Positions 48,884 to 60,400 of a stretch of 64,000 nt of DNA are shown piece by piece. How positions within the stretch are numbered: position 1 is the first letter of the stretch; each line of letters starts with the position of its first letter. Made by a program: the position numbers and the translations under genes. The notes beneath the pieces are model-generated. The model worked only from the letters and a program-made list of their open reading frames with translations. It did not search any database and had not been told where the DNA came from. This DNA is from Brachynemurus nebulosus (taxonomy: Eukaryota; Arthropoda; Insecta; Neuroptera; Myrmeleontidae): assembly GCA_035578155.1 (NCBI GenBank), contig JAPWDM010000060.1, forward strand, positions 206,001 through 270,000, read 5' to 3'.

Positions 48884-50673
48884 TGATGCTCCATGATGCT
48901 GGCACATCATCTAAAAAGTTGAACATTGAAAAAATTTTGTCTAATGGGTCACAAATTGGTCATAATTGGTCACTTAGTCCCACTAATTGGTCAGCAATAG
49001 AAAATTTTTTAACAAATTTTAAAAAATTTGTAAAAATTTCAAGGTCACTCAAAAATTTTGGCACACCATCTAAAGAAAATAACAAAAATAATAAGAGCAA
49101 TCGATAGGATTTTAAACCCTGATAATTGGTCAGTTAAAATAAAAGATTGGTCAAGTCTCCAGAATTTAAAAAAAAAAAATTAAAAAGGCTTTTTCATTCT
49201 GTGGCACATACGCAAAATCTCTACTAGTAAATCTAACTGTCAATAAATCTAGTCAATACGTTGAATTTTTCAATAGGGTAAAGCCACCAGTATTTGACCA
49301 GCCTATATTAGCATTATTTTTATACATATATTAAGGCATTTTAATGAAGAATTAAATTATTTAATTAAGAAAGAATTTTCTTTCGCTGTCCAATTAATCA
49401 AACCAGTTGACCTTTTATGACAAATTTCTGACCTTTTAAATGATCTAATTGGTTATCCGAAATTTCACATATGAGGTGCTAAAATGTTTTAATTGACCTT
49501 GAAAGATCTTTAAACCTTAGTAAAAAATTTTCTATCGCTTACTAATTAATGAAACCAGTTGACCTTTTATGACCAATTTCTGACCTTTTGAATGATGTAA
49601 CTGGTCATTCGAAATCTCAAATTTGGGGTGCTAAGATCGCGGAGCCCTAACAATGGGTTATAAGGAAATAACTTTTATTTTCCAAGAAATATAGTAGGGC
49701 AAATTTTTGTGGACAAATATTCCAATATTCCTTAATTAAAGATCTTATAGTATGGTTCATTTCACTTAAATTTAACCATGCTTCATCACTTTGAATTTAA
49801 ATAATTTCCGTTTTCTTGACTTTATCTCTTTCATTATCGCTGCCATTTTGTAAAAACAAACTGTAATTTTAAATTTACAGTTTGTTTTTAGAAAAGAATA
49901 CAAGATTACATAATATGTTTCGAATATAAGAATTATTTAATTTTTTTACGATGACTCATGATCAGTTGTATTTGAAATGGGGTATACTTAAGAATGTGTA
50001 TAATAAAACAATTGATAATTAAATGAAAAATTAAATTAGTTACCAAAAAACCAAAAAATAAAGTTGAAATAAAAACAATAAATATATAATCAATGTTTGT
50101 TGATTATTTTCAATTTTATTGAAAATTTTAATGAAAAGAAATAAATACATAATTTACATAGAAAAAAAATGATACTTTAATTGAAATTTTGATTTCAAAT
50201 CAATTTTTTTTTTTAATAAATGCTTCAGTATACAAAAATAATGCTAATATAGGCTAATAGGCTGGTTGAATACTGGTGGCTCTAACCTATTGAAAAATTC
50301 AACGTATCGACTAGATTTACTGACAGCTAGATTCACCAGTAGAGATTTCGCGCATACGTCGCAGTATGAAAAAGCCTTTTTTAATTTTTTTAAAATCCTG
50401 GGGACCTGACCAATTTTTTATTTTAACTGACCAATTATCAGGGTTTAAAATCCTAACGATTGCTCTTATTATCTTTGTTTTTTTCTTTAGATGGTGACCC
50501 AAAATTTTTGAGTGACCTTGAAATTTTTACAAATTTTTCAAAATTCATTTAAAAATTTTCTATTGCTGACCAATTAATGGGACTAAATGACCAATTATGA
50601 CCAATTTGTGACCTATTAGACAAAATTTTTTCAATGTTTATCTTTTTAGAGGGTGTGCCAGCATCATGGAGCC
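48884..50673. mobile_element. Mutator-like element, TIRs of about 450 bp, 11-bp duplication
   Basis: The left TIR (48884 to about 49338, GCTCCATGATGCTGGCACA...) and right TIR (about 50218 to 50673) are close inverses, both containing ATTGGTCA-rich and CTAATATAGGCTG-type motifs. CAAAAGAATGA occurs at both flanks (48873-48883, 50674-50684). Long TIRs with a 9-11 bp duplication are characteristic of Mutator-like elements. No transposase; the interior of about 880 bp carries a segment related to the THAP gene intron at 18.3 kb. Confidence 0.75.
49745..49990 (+). repeat. Copy of THAP-gene intron sequence inside the Mutator-like element
   Basis: GTATGGTTCATTTCACTTAA, CACTTTGAATTTAAATAATT and TTTCGAATATAAGAATTATT match 18325-18500, the gap between the two THAP exons, in the same order. 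A small hairpin (AAAACAAACTGTAA / TTTACAGTTTGTTTT) is present only here. The THAP exons themselves are absent. Confidence 0.75.
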
Positions 50674-51272
50674 CAAAAGAATGACCCTTCATAAAATCAT
50701 TAACAATAGTAAATGCATTTTAACGGAGACTTTGAAAAAATTTAAGTACGAAAGTATGAAAAGTATTTTAAGCAAAGATATTTAAGTAAAATAATATGAT
50801 TCGTATCTCTATATCTCCGAATCGTATCTCTCTATATATCCGAATCGTATCTCTATATCTCCGTTTTGCTCCAACTGACTTCAAATTTTAACACAATAAT
50901 CTTGTAGTCTTGTATATTCATATGACAAATTTTGTAAAAAACGCCAAAAAAAAATACTTTTCCCTTAAGTATAAAAAATCAAGGAAGCAAAATTTTAAAA
51001 TCTGTAGCCATATGGACATTTTCAGTAGGTACTTCAGTCTCTAATTTAAGACATTGGTATATGCCAAAAAAACCAAAAATTGTTTGAAGTCGTTAACAAA
51101 TGAAGCAAAATTAGACATACTGCCTTAAGTTACTATAATAACTCTAATATAAAAGTAACAGAAAGGAAAAAAGGCTAGTCTAGGTACGTCTAATTTTGAC
51201 TTAGTTGTTACATTTGTTTGATGACGTCAGACCATTGTTAGTGATTTAGCCCACACCAGTTTCCATGACTTA

Positions 51273-52305
51273 CCCCGGGTACACACTGAGACGAACATTG
51301 TTAGCTAACACAGTTCGCTAACATTGTTCACTAACATGTTCGTTTGATTTCTGTTATACTAACATTTTTAAATAACATTTTTGTTAAAAAAAATGTTATT
51401 TAGCGTGTTATTATGTTTCCCATTGACGAGCGGTAAACTTCAAAGAGTTTGAATGTTAGCTAACATTTTTTAATGAAACAAAATATTTGTTTTGTATTTG
51501 AACAAGTTTATTTTTTATTTTTTATGTATTTGTATAATTTATATTTGCTATAATTTTTATTAAGAGTTTTTATTTTTTTATTTTTAAATTTTTTGATGAT
51601 TTGCCGTTTTTAATGAATATTTAAAAATCTGTTTTAGACATTTTGTAGAAATTTCTGATTTTACTTGTATCTTGAATTTGCAAATTATTCTGTAATTCTA
51701 AAGCTATACAACATTATTGCAAAACACTTTTTATTCACCATTGACGCTTTTTTTCTTTTTTATTTTGATATCCAAAATAGAGATATCGTTGACAATTTTT
51801 ATATCTTGTTCCCACCTACACCCGAAGTTGATTTGCCATTCCCCCCGAAATTGACTTGCCAATCCTGAAAAAAAGTCAAATCCCGAAAAGTCTCAGTTCC
51901 ATCCGATTTATCAGTTTTAATCCAATTCCCAAAGGAACTCGGTTCTTGCTTCGATTACCACCTTTAGTGCTAGTCCCAATCCCCTGAAAATTATATGTTC
52001 CCGTTCGTTTCTAGAAAACTCAATCCTTTCTCGTTTCTCAGCCAATTGATATGTTCAATCAAAAATCACACTTACAATACCATAACGTCATCATCATTAC
52101 TTGATATTTTTTTATATCGCAATAATGAATAAAAACATGTAACAACAATAAAATACCAAATGTTCTAAAAAAATTGAAATTTCAGTGTGTACATTCATGT
52201 TAGCTAACTTTGTTAGTTAACAAATGTTCAGAAACATTGTTCGCTAACAAAAGTTAGCTAATATTCGTGTTAGCTAACAATGTTTGTCTCAGTGTGTACC
52301 CGGCA
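51273..52305. mobile_element. TTA-flanked MITE with GTTAGCTAAC repeats
   Basis: Ends CCCCGGGTACACACTGAGAC and, inverted, TGCCGGGTACACACTGAGAC; the TIR of about 38 bp continues through GAACATTGTTAGCTAACA. Flanked by TTA on both sides (51270-51272, 52306-52308), the PIF/Harbinger target type. Both ends are packed with the palindrome GTTAGCTAAC and its variants, likely transposase-binding repeats. No coding sequence. Confidence 0.8.
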
Positions 52306-52661
52306 TTAGAAGAAAACTTGTATTATTTTGAGTCTCCACAACCCTGATCGCTGTTAGTCAGGTTTCAATTAACGCTGTGTAGGATCTGTTAACGTATTAA
52401 AACAAATCTGACCGGATTGTCTGATGACAATATGAACTTTTATACATAATATTTAGTACAAATTGCTACTCTATATACAAACAAAGATTATTAATTTTTT
52501 ATATTGAATGGTAAGAAAATGAGTCATCGAGAATCGTTTTGATTTTACCATAAAATTTATGAAAGAGTAGTTATTTAGTTTTTTCTTGTATTCTTCATAC
52601 ACAAAATATCAGCTTACTACCAATGAGTTAATAACAAGTATGAATTAGATTTTTTTTAATC

Positions 52662-54502
52662 TTACACTTCTTCACTGATATCTGAAATGTCACCATACTC
52701 TAATGGATGTTTACAAATTGGGCATAGATTTTTCAAATCTTGGAAACATTTACGACAATAAAAACCAACACAGTCTGGTTGCAAGCATTTAATAAAATTC
52801 TCTCTTGTATTATCTCTTTCAATTATTCCGCACAGTAAACAGCCTCGACTTTCATCTTTCCCCAGAAACCGTCGTAAACACCGACTGCTGTAATTGAATG
52901 AAGAAAAAATCTGAGTATTTTTTAAAAACCATAATAAATTAATTTACATTGGCATTGAGCTTTAAAATCATAAATCATTTTGATTACAATACTAATTTAT
53001 TAATACAGTGAGTTTTTTTCTAACAACCATCACTGTAATACTAACGGCCCGTTTTATTTTACATTTATAATTTTAAAGGTTCTTTAATTAAAGCTAGTTT
53101 AAATTCAAAGTCGACTTTATTTTTAGCATTGTTTTACAATGATCAGGTCTGCTTACTAAAATCTAACGTCTGGTACAGTGCCCCGACAAAATCTATCATT
53201 AGCGTGCCGGGTCAAATGTCACACAATCGTTTCTTTGTTCGTTTAAAATGACGCAATTAAGCGAGGTCAAAGGCCAAGGTTTGCACAAACACAGGTAAGT
53301 ACAGTACGCTTTAAAAAGTGATCTGACACCATTGGTCAGGGGGTTCACATTTTTGACACGGTAGTGTACCACAACTTTAAGTACAGCACGGTGTCAAAAG
53401 TTTTGGCACACCCCTGGGTCAAGGTGTCCCCAAACTTTTTTACCCGATAGTGTGGCCTCGTTCCCAAAAAACCAATTTGCGCATGCGTTATGACCTAAAA
53501 TTCAGTCTGAGCATGCGTTAGGTTTGGATTCAAAAACTACATTAGTGTTGGTGAATAATGGGTTAACACTAAAATCCACATTATGATGACGCATAATGGG
53601 TTAACTCATCTTTTTCATTTCAATTTTGCAATTTCAAGGCCAAGCGTACGAACGCGTGTGGGGTCAAATGTTATCAACACATTTTTTGATAACTCATCAG
53701 TATGTATGCTCAATGTGCCGGGTCAAAGGTCAATCCATACACTAGGTACAGTGCGCTTCAAAAATTTATCGATACCTTGAGTAAGGGTGTGTCTATACTT
53801 TTGAAGTGCACGCTGTCACAGAACTGTCCTAGCTCTTCTGCTGCCCTGATCCGAAATGAGAATGATTTTTAGGAAACGGGTGGAATTTTTTCTATGGGAA
53901 TAGGAGGACCGATAGGGGTTAAAAAAAATCACTCCAGTTTCCATTTCTACTATACATCAATTACGATGCAACTCTATTTAACCCACTTACTACTTACCAC
54001 TTACTGCTAGATTATATCTAAATACAACATTAGATAACGTTAACATGTTGAAATCAAAGATGAACTAACTTTATATTTGCTCGCAGGAATTCCGTTAAAG
54101 TTATTTTATCATATTTTGCTCCACCGAAGGTCCTTCTCAGTTCTCGCCGAATGTATTTTAAAAATGTCAAACGTTTCCTTATAATGTGATTATATAACCA
54201 AACTGCTCGTTCTTTAGCTTTGTCTGGATAATATAGGCACATAGTTCCATGTCGTAAACGTAATCCGTACGGTTCGAAAACTGCTAAGAGCCAAGATAAT
54301 CCCAACAAAAAACCTAATTATAACAGACATATTAGTAAGAAGTTCAGCAAGGCAAAAAGTAGTATCAATATCACCACTCAATTTTGAAAGAAATGCCACC
54401 CAATTTTCCCATAATTATCGATTCAAAGAATAAAATGAAAATTAAATTATTTTAATTATATTTAACTGTAATTACATTCGTACCTCTATTTTTCGCCATA
54501 AT
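52662..54502 (-). CDS. DC-STAMP domain-containing protein (DCST1/2, sneaky-like), C-terminal exons
   Basis: Two well-supported minus-strand exons. The first (54313-54070; acceptor AATTAG, donor GTTAGT) encodes FLLGLSWLLAVFEPYGLRLR, a membrane segment, then YYPDKAKERAVWLYNHIIRK and RRELRRTFGG, typical of the cytoplasmic side of DC-STAMP-like proteins. The second (52887-52662; acceptor ATTACAG) encodes a RING-like finger, CLLCG ... DCVGFYCRKCFQDLKNLCPICKH, ending in TAA. Exon phases agree. Family members (Drosophila sneaky, vertebrate DCST1/2) are multipass sperm membrane proteins needed for fertilisation. A possible short first exon, ATGGCGAAAAATAGAG before GTACGA (54502-54487), is also in phase, which would give a protein of about 160 residues against 600-800 normally; otherwise the upstream exons lie beyond 54.5 kb among transposons. 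Confidence 0.65.
53300..53368. mobile_element. 69-bp palindromic mini-element 1
   Basis: TA-CAGTACGCTTTAAAAAG ... TTTTTGACACGGTAGTG-TA. Inverted ends with TA at both edges, like a stripped-down Tc1/mariner pair of TIRs. Lies in the intron of the DCST-like gene. Confidence 0.55.
53382..53453. mobile_element. 72-bp palindromic mini-element 2
   Basis: TA-CAGCACGGTGTCAAAAG ... AAACTTTTTTACCCGATAGTG. Same size and layout as element 1, 13 bp away. Confidence 0.55.
53747..53815. mobile_element. 69-bp palindromic mini-element 3
   Basis: TA-CAGTGCGCTTCAAAAAT ... TACTTTTGAAGTGCACGCTG. The clearest of the three, with CAGTGCGCTTCAAAA mirrored by TTTTGAAGTGCACGCTG. Confidence 0.6.
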
Positions 54503-54943
54503 TTAAACTTTATAAACTTCGTGAACTTGATTTTATTTGACGATAAAGTTTCAAATTCAAACAAACAATACAAAAACTCAAAATTAAAAATATTAAATAA
54601 TCTTTAACATGTCGACCGGTTCGGTTTGTCAGAACAAATAAATAAATAAGTCAAGACAAATAAATAAATAAGTAAATAAATTGTTAAACTTCCGTTGATG
54701 ATTCCGAAAAGTGACGCAAAAGCGTAGGGTTCAACCACGACTCGCCCGATTGACTAGCAAATTTAATTAGTGCTAATAATTTACTGTTAAGCGCCACCCG
54801 GGTTTTTTTGGGTGTCAAAAAAAACCGGGAAAAAAATGTGTGATGTTGAGTTATTGCTCCTTAGTGTATTTAATCGAATTTGGAACCTTAATTTTATTTA
54901 ATTAAGTTTTTATCCTTACGGCCCACTACTTGGGCTTCTTAAC

Positions 54944-55938
54944 TAGGGATTGTAAATTTACCGACTTTTTCATTTACCGGTAATTCGGTAAATTTTTTTA
55001 GCAAAACCCGTTTACCGGTAATTTACCGGTGTTTTTTAAAACATCGAAAATATAAGAATAAATATTAGAAAAAAATTAAATAAAAACGTAAAATTATTTT
55101 ATTAAGATAATTATATACACTATACAAAATAAGAAAAATTATGTAAAAAAAAATTGTATCTGTTTGATTTTACCACTTCTTTCACAGAAATATACCACCC
55201 ATTCTTATTGTTTGTTCAAAAAATAGTTTTAAATCTTGTTAAATAATCATAAAATATGAATCAATTATAATATATACCTACCTGTAATAAAAATTTACTT
55301 ACCGCTTCTAACAATGTAATCATTTAACGTAATGTTAACTCTTTGCACTCAAGCAAAAAAAAGTGAGTTGTAAATAGGCTGGTAAGACATGTAGTACATG
55401 ACAACGACCGAAGTTCTTTTTTTGACGGATTCTTTTGACGTTCTAACCTTGTTTCCCCCAAGTTGAATACTAAATGCGCTAAATACGTCCTCAATGCTGT
55501 TTTTATTAGTTTTTAATTTTAAAAAGATAGTTCAACGTGATTTTGTATTATTTTATTTACAGTTTTTCTAATAAATGAATGTGTTTGCAGTTATTAAATT
55601 AAATATGTAAGTAAATACAAAAAGGACGCTTTATATATAAGTAAATACAAAAAGGACGCATTTTAAAACTGACCATTGCATTGTGCGATTTTATTGTATC
55701 ATAGAATAGTTTATTATGGATACACAGTAAGGGGTAATTTGATTGTGTACATTTACATTCAATAAACTTGATCATTCTTCTATGAAATAAAATGAACTTA
55801 TAAAAATTTTCAAATATATTATTTTTAATTTATCGAATTACCGGTAAAAAATCAGCGATTTACCGGTAAAAATTTTAAGGCATTTTTAGTAATTTACCGG
55901 TAAACCGGTAAACCGGTTTACCGGTATTACAATCCCTA
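54944..55938. mobile_element. hAT-like non-autonomous element with perfect 8-bp duplication
   Basis: Begins TAGGGATTGTAAATTTACCG and ends CGGTATTACAATCCCTA. TTCTTAAC is duplicated exactly at both edges (54936-54943, 55939-55946). An 8-bp duplication and TAGGG-type ends are hAT hallmarks. Both ends carry clusters of TTTACCGGTAA (several at each end), presumably transposase-binding sites. No transposase frame; the 995-bp interior is AT-rich. Confidence 0.88.
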
Positions 55939-55946
55939 TTCTTAAC

Positions 55947-56854
55947 CTGCCACCCGGGACCACGAACTTAGACAATTACTAGAACAATTGACTCTAAATA
56001 ATTATTCCCAACTGCTATAAGCTATCTGTCAAAATCCATTTAACGCACATTTCATAAATAAAAACTAAGGTTATTTTGTAAATAAAAAATTAACTTTAAT
56101 TGCTTTCAAAAGTTTATATAAATTCTGACTTTATTAATAAAAATAAAAAAATTTAAACAAAACCGAATTCTTGTTGTTGTTGTTTTTTTTGTTTTTTTTT
56201 AATTTAATTTTAAGGTATGTACAATAAAAATAAACGTCTAAATTAATTTTTTTTTTTTGTGTAAAAGGTAATGGTTTATTTCGATCGAATCAAAAACTAT
56301 TTTTAGTATTCTTTTCACAAATTAAATAGTGTACATTAAACATCTCGCTTGTAGAAACAACACCTAATTGCCGGTAACACCACTCAAAGGCAAATATGTA
56401 CTATTCCGTATGGCGAGTTATGTATAAACTACGGAAGCGGAGAGTGCCTTTTTTCGTGTTTGTTCCACTAGCAAAATCAGGTAAAGTTATACTTAACTAC
56501 TTAAATTTAACGTAAAATACTAAATTTTTTTTTGTTGGTAACCAAAGTATATTTATTTATAATTCTCTTTTCTTTTGTGTCCTATGTCACTGCGTTAACG
56601 CTTAATACAATTCGGAGTTGAGTTACGTAATTCTAAGTTGGGCACCCAAACCGTCTTTTTCGAGGGATCACCACGTGCACACGCGTACAATTAATGCTAC
56701 ACGTACCATTTCCTGGGGTTGACGGCGTCAACTCCTACGTCCACACCAATTGGATACAATTCCAGTAACAATCGGCCGCTCGTCGTCAAGTACGTAAACC
56801 ACCCAAAAATCGAGAAAATGACACCCGTGGTACCGGAAACTAGTTGTAGAACTA
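55947..56854. other. Stretch without a gene
   Basis: Flanking sequence continuing from before the hAT insertion (CTGCCACCCGGGACCACGAA). The part from about 56600 (GGGCACCCAAACCGTC, CACGTGCACACGCGTAC) is less AT-rich and may be a fragment of an LTR element, but I found no paired LTR. Confidence 0.4.
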
Positions 56855-57152
56855 ATAGAGTGCTTGTGAAACATTTGAATACTACGTGTGTTTTAAATGC
56901 AGACAAAAGCCTGTCATACGTAGTAGTGTTTCACAAGCACTCGATAATATTTGAAATTGAAAAGTTGTAACTGTTTCTCGCATTATAGAGAGTACATACA
57001 CATAGGTGATTGAATGTTGTCTGTATCGGGCGCCTTTCGAGCAAAGGATCGGTGGTGTAATGGATAGCACACCTGGCTAGTTACCAAGAGATCCTGGGTT
57101 CGATTCCGGGCCGATCCGGATAATTTTTTCAATCACTTTGTGATTTTTCTTT
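56855..57152 (+). repeat. tRNA/hairpin composite repeat, 57-kb copy
   Basis: An inverted repeat (GAGTGCTTGTGAAACA at about 56859, mirrored by GTGTTTCACAAGCACTC at about 56926), a linker (TAACTGTTTCTCGCATTATA), a tRNA-Thr-like sequence and a tail (GATAATTTTTTCAATCACTT). The same order occurs in reverse at about 48292 to 48005. Confidence 0.75.
57046..57117 (+). tRNA. tRNA-Thr(AGT)-like sequence in the composite repeat
   Basis: A perfect 7-bp acceptor stem (GGATCGG/CCGATCC), D arm GTGT/GCAC, anticodon loop CTAGTTA with anticodon AGT, and T loop TTCGATT. Mismatches in the anticodon stem (C-A) and T stem (G-G), plus a pyrimidine at position 37, argue against a functional tRNA. A- and B-box-like sequences are present, so RNA polymerase III transcription is possible. 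Confidence 0.6.
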
Positions 57153-57424
57153 CATACTTTTTAGTGCTTCTGAAATATGAGTTTTTAACCCCTTAAGCTT
57201 ATTAATAATTTCTTCCCTATTGGTATTACCTGTTTCTCCGTTATCTGTAGTTTTGAAACTGTTTATCCCACGTGTTATGGTTTTCCCCCACGTACGAGGC
57301 CAAAGCACACCACCGTCTGTGGCACATCATACATTCACAGTACCCGTTCCTCTAGCAAAGTAGTTATGGCTTTCGCAGTAGCCGTACGTAGCGGAAACGT
57401 TAGCACGAACTTTGTCAGTCAACA

Positions 57425-60400
57425 TCACACCACTAAAATGAATCGGTGTCCTATACTAGTGCGGAGATAAGGACCTAATAAATCCGTTGAGATTACCTGC
57501 CATGGCTTCTCTACGGTCCGAAATTTTTCCATGAGTCTCATAGCTCTAGTTCTAGGTGTCTTATAAGCAAGGCAGACTTTACAATGTTTCACGTACGTAC
57601 CAATATACGATCGCATACGAGGCCAGTAGTATTTCGTCATTACCCTATTTAGTGTTTTAAAATAGCCGAAGTGTCCCGCCGTCGGCTCGTCGTGACACTC
57701 CTTCATTACGCTTTCTCTCATACTATCGGGGATTACTAGTTTCCATTCCCAATCGACATCACTACATCGTCGATTACCGAATCGACGAAACAATTTATTA
57801 TCTACTACCCTCCAGTCAGGGTGTCCAGATCCGGGTTTTCTTCTACCTCCCTGCGCATTTTCATATACCAAGTATCTTGGTCCTGTACCTCGATATAGAG
57901 CACTGAGAGTTGTGCTACCGAGCGAGATAAAGCGTCTGGAACTGTATGTTCCTTATCTTTCCTGTGCACTAGCTTAAAATCGTATTGCTGCAGGCGCACC
58001 ACCCAACGAGCCAACCTACCGGTGAGATCTTTTAATTTATGTAGCCATTTAAGGCTCACGTGATCACTAATTACCGTAAATTTAGTTCCCTCTACATACG
58101 AACGAAATTTTTCTATACCGAAGATGACCCCCAGACATTCTCTTTCTGTCGTAGAGTATTTTCTTTCTTGCCGTGTAAGGAACCTACTGGCATAGGCGAC
58201 TACATAGTCATCTTCACCGTCCTTTTGAGAGAGTACCGCTCCGAAGCCATAACTTGAAGGGTCCGTGAGTATATAAAACGGGACTGTGAAATCTGGGCAT
58301 CTTAATACAGGAGCATTACATAGTCGCTCTTTAATCAGGTTGAATGCCTTGTTAGCGTCATCGTTCCAGACGATCGACGCCCTCTTTCTTTTTTGTAGAC
58401 CTACCAGTAAATTAGTTAAAGGTCCTGCTATTATGGCGTAGTCTTTTATGAAACGTCTATACCAGGAAGCCATACCTAGAAAGCGTTTAAGTTCTGTCGA
58501 ATTTTTTGGAACTGCATAATCTTTAATTGCTGCTATCTGGTCCTCGTCTGTATGTACCACTTGCTCATCAACTACATAACCGAGGTATTTGAACTCTGCA
58601 GAACTGGCATTTAGCGAAATTCACCGTAAGGCCTGCTTTACCTAACTTAGCTGCTACTTCGTGTAATAGTCGCATATGATCGTTAAAACTGAAACTGAGT
58701 ATAACTATATCGTCCAAATATACAAATATTTGGTCGTCGAATTCCGGACCAAAAAGTCGATCCATGATCCTCTGCAATACATGCGCAGCATTGTATAAGC
58801 CGAAGGGCAAGACTTTAAACTGAAAAAGACCCCTACCGGGAATTGTGAATGCAGTCTTTTCTTTTGATTCTTCGTCTAATGGGATCTGCCAGAAAGCTTT
58901 TTTAAGATCCACTGAGGATATGTACTTGGCGTTTCTCAGTTTGTCTAGTATTCGTGATACAAACGGTAACGGATAAGCGTCGCGATTAGTTACTCGATTG
59001 AGGGCTCTCCCGTCAAAACATAACCTTAACTCTCCATTAGATTTTTTTACTAACACTATATTAGAACTCCACGGACTGTTCGATGGTCCAATTACCCCGT
59101 CCGCGATCATCCTATCCAATTCCTCGTTAACTTTAACACTTACCGCTGGAAATAGCGGGTAGTGTCTTTGCTTAACAGGTTGAGCATTGCCTGCATCTAT
59201 ATGGTATGTGATTAAATTAGTTCTGTCTAATTTTCCTTGATCTAACTTTTCAAAATCCAACATAATTCCCTGGAGTTGGATTTTTTGTTCATCCCCTAAT
59301 TTTGCTTGACTGTTAATAGCTGCGCAGTTGGAACCGCACTTCCAGCATTTTCCCTTAAATTTAGATTTAACCCCATTGTCGGAAGTAGCGCTCATGGTAC
59401 ACAAACATGGCGGACCGGAAATATATGCTAAAGCTGGTTCCAAATTTGTATCCTTTACGGGACTAACATACTTTTGGCAGTCCACTTGTACTTGTTCTAG
59501 CTGAACACACAACTGACGTAATTGTGTTACTGTTCTCACGGGGTGTAATGCCAAACGGTCTATGAAATACGGTAATAAATTCTTTTTTAAAATCGCTAGT
59601 TGCGTTTCTTCACTGGGCATATTACGTAATCGTCTGAACAAATTATCCATAACTGCCAAATAAATTACAATTCGCTCATTTTTAACTTGGGTACAATTGC
59701 GGATCGTCCTCCAGAGGTCTTCTTCAAAATTATGTGGCATAAAGTCACGCTTCAGGTATTCAACCAGTTGTTCCCAGTTCTCGAGATGATTTTTTACAGA
59801 TCTAAACCAGATTAATGCCGGGCCTACAAATAACTCGAAAGCTGAATTGAATAGTTGTTAAGAACTAATATTTCGTGCTACTCTTAGTTCATCGACCCTT
59901 TCTAAAAATGAATAAACCGTTGCACTATTATTATCCCCACTAAACTTTATATCCCATTTTTCTAATGAGTAGGCTGTTGGAAATAGTTGCTCTCTACTTA
60001 TTATTTGAGGGCCTAACAGCGGCGAACTAGTGACAACAGCAGGTGGAACATTACCGGTGAGATCAAGTATCTCGTCTTGTGCACACCTACTAGTATTGAG
60101 TTCCCCTTCAGTCCGCAATGGTACCAAGGGTACTGTTGTTTGGGTATCTCTGAGCTTATCTAATTTCAGTGGCCACCATCATCAGTTCGCTAACTTTATT
60201 AGGTTCAGAAACCTTAGTTCGATCTATTCTACCAATTCGCGCGGTCAAGTATACTAACTTGGTTTCGAGTCCACGATACACCGGGTCTCCTTTGATTCCG
60301 CTAAATTCACCTACTTTAATCCGTAGTTCACTAAGTTTCTGTTCACATATCTCTAATTCGTCACTAAATTCTATGCCCGAAAGAGTTACATTTGCCACTC

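Noticed and set aside
56719..56970. Short frames around 56.7-57.1 kb on both strands
   Set aside because: They overlap the tRNA/hairpin composite and show no domain; chance frames in a less AT-rich patch.
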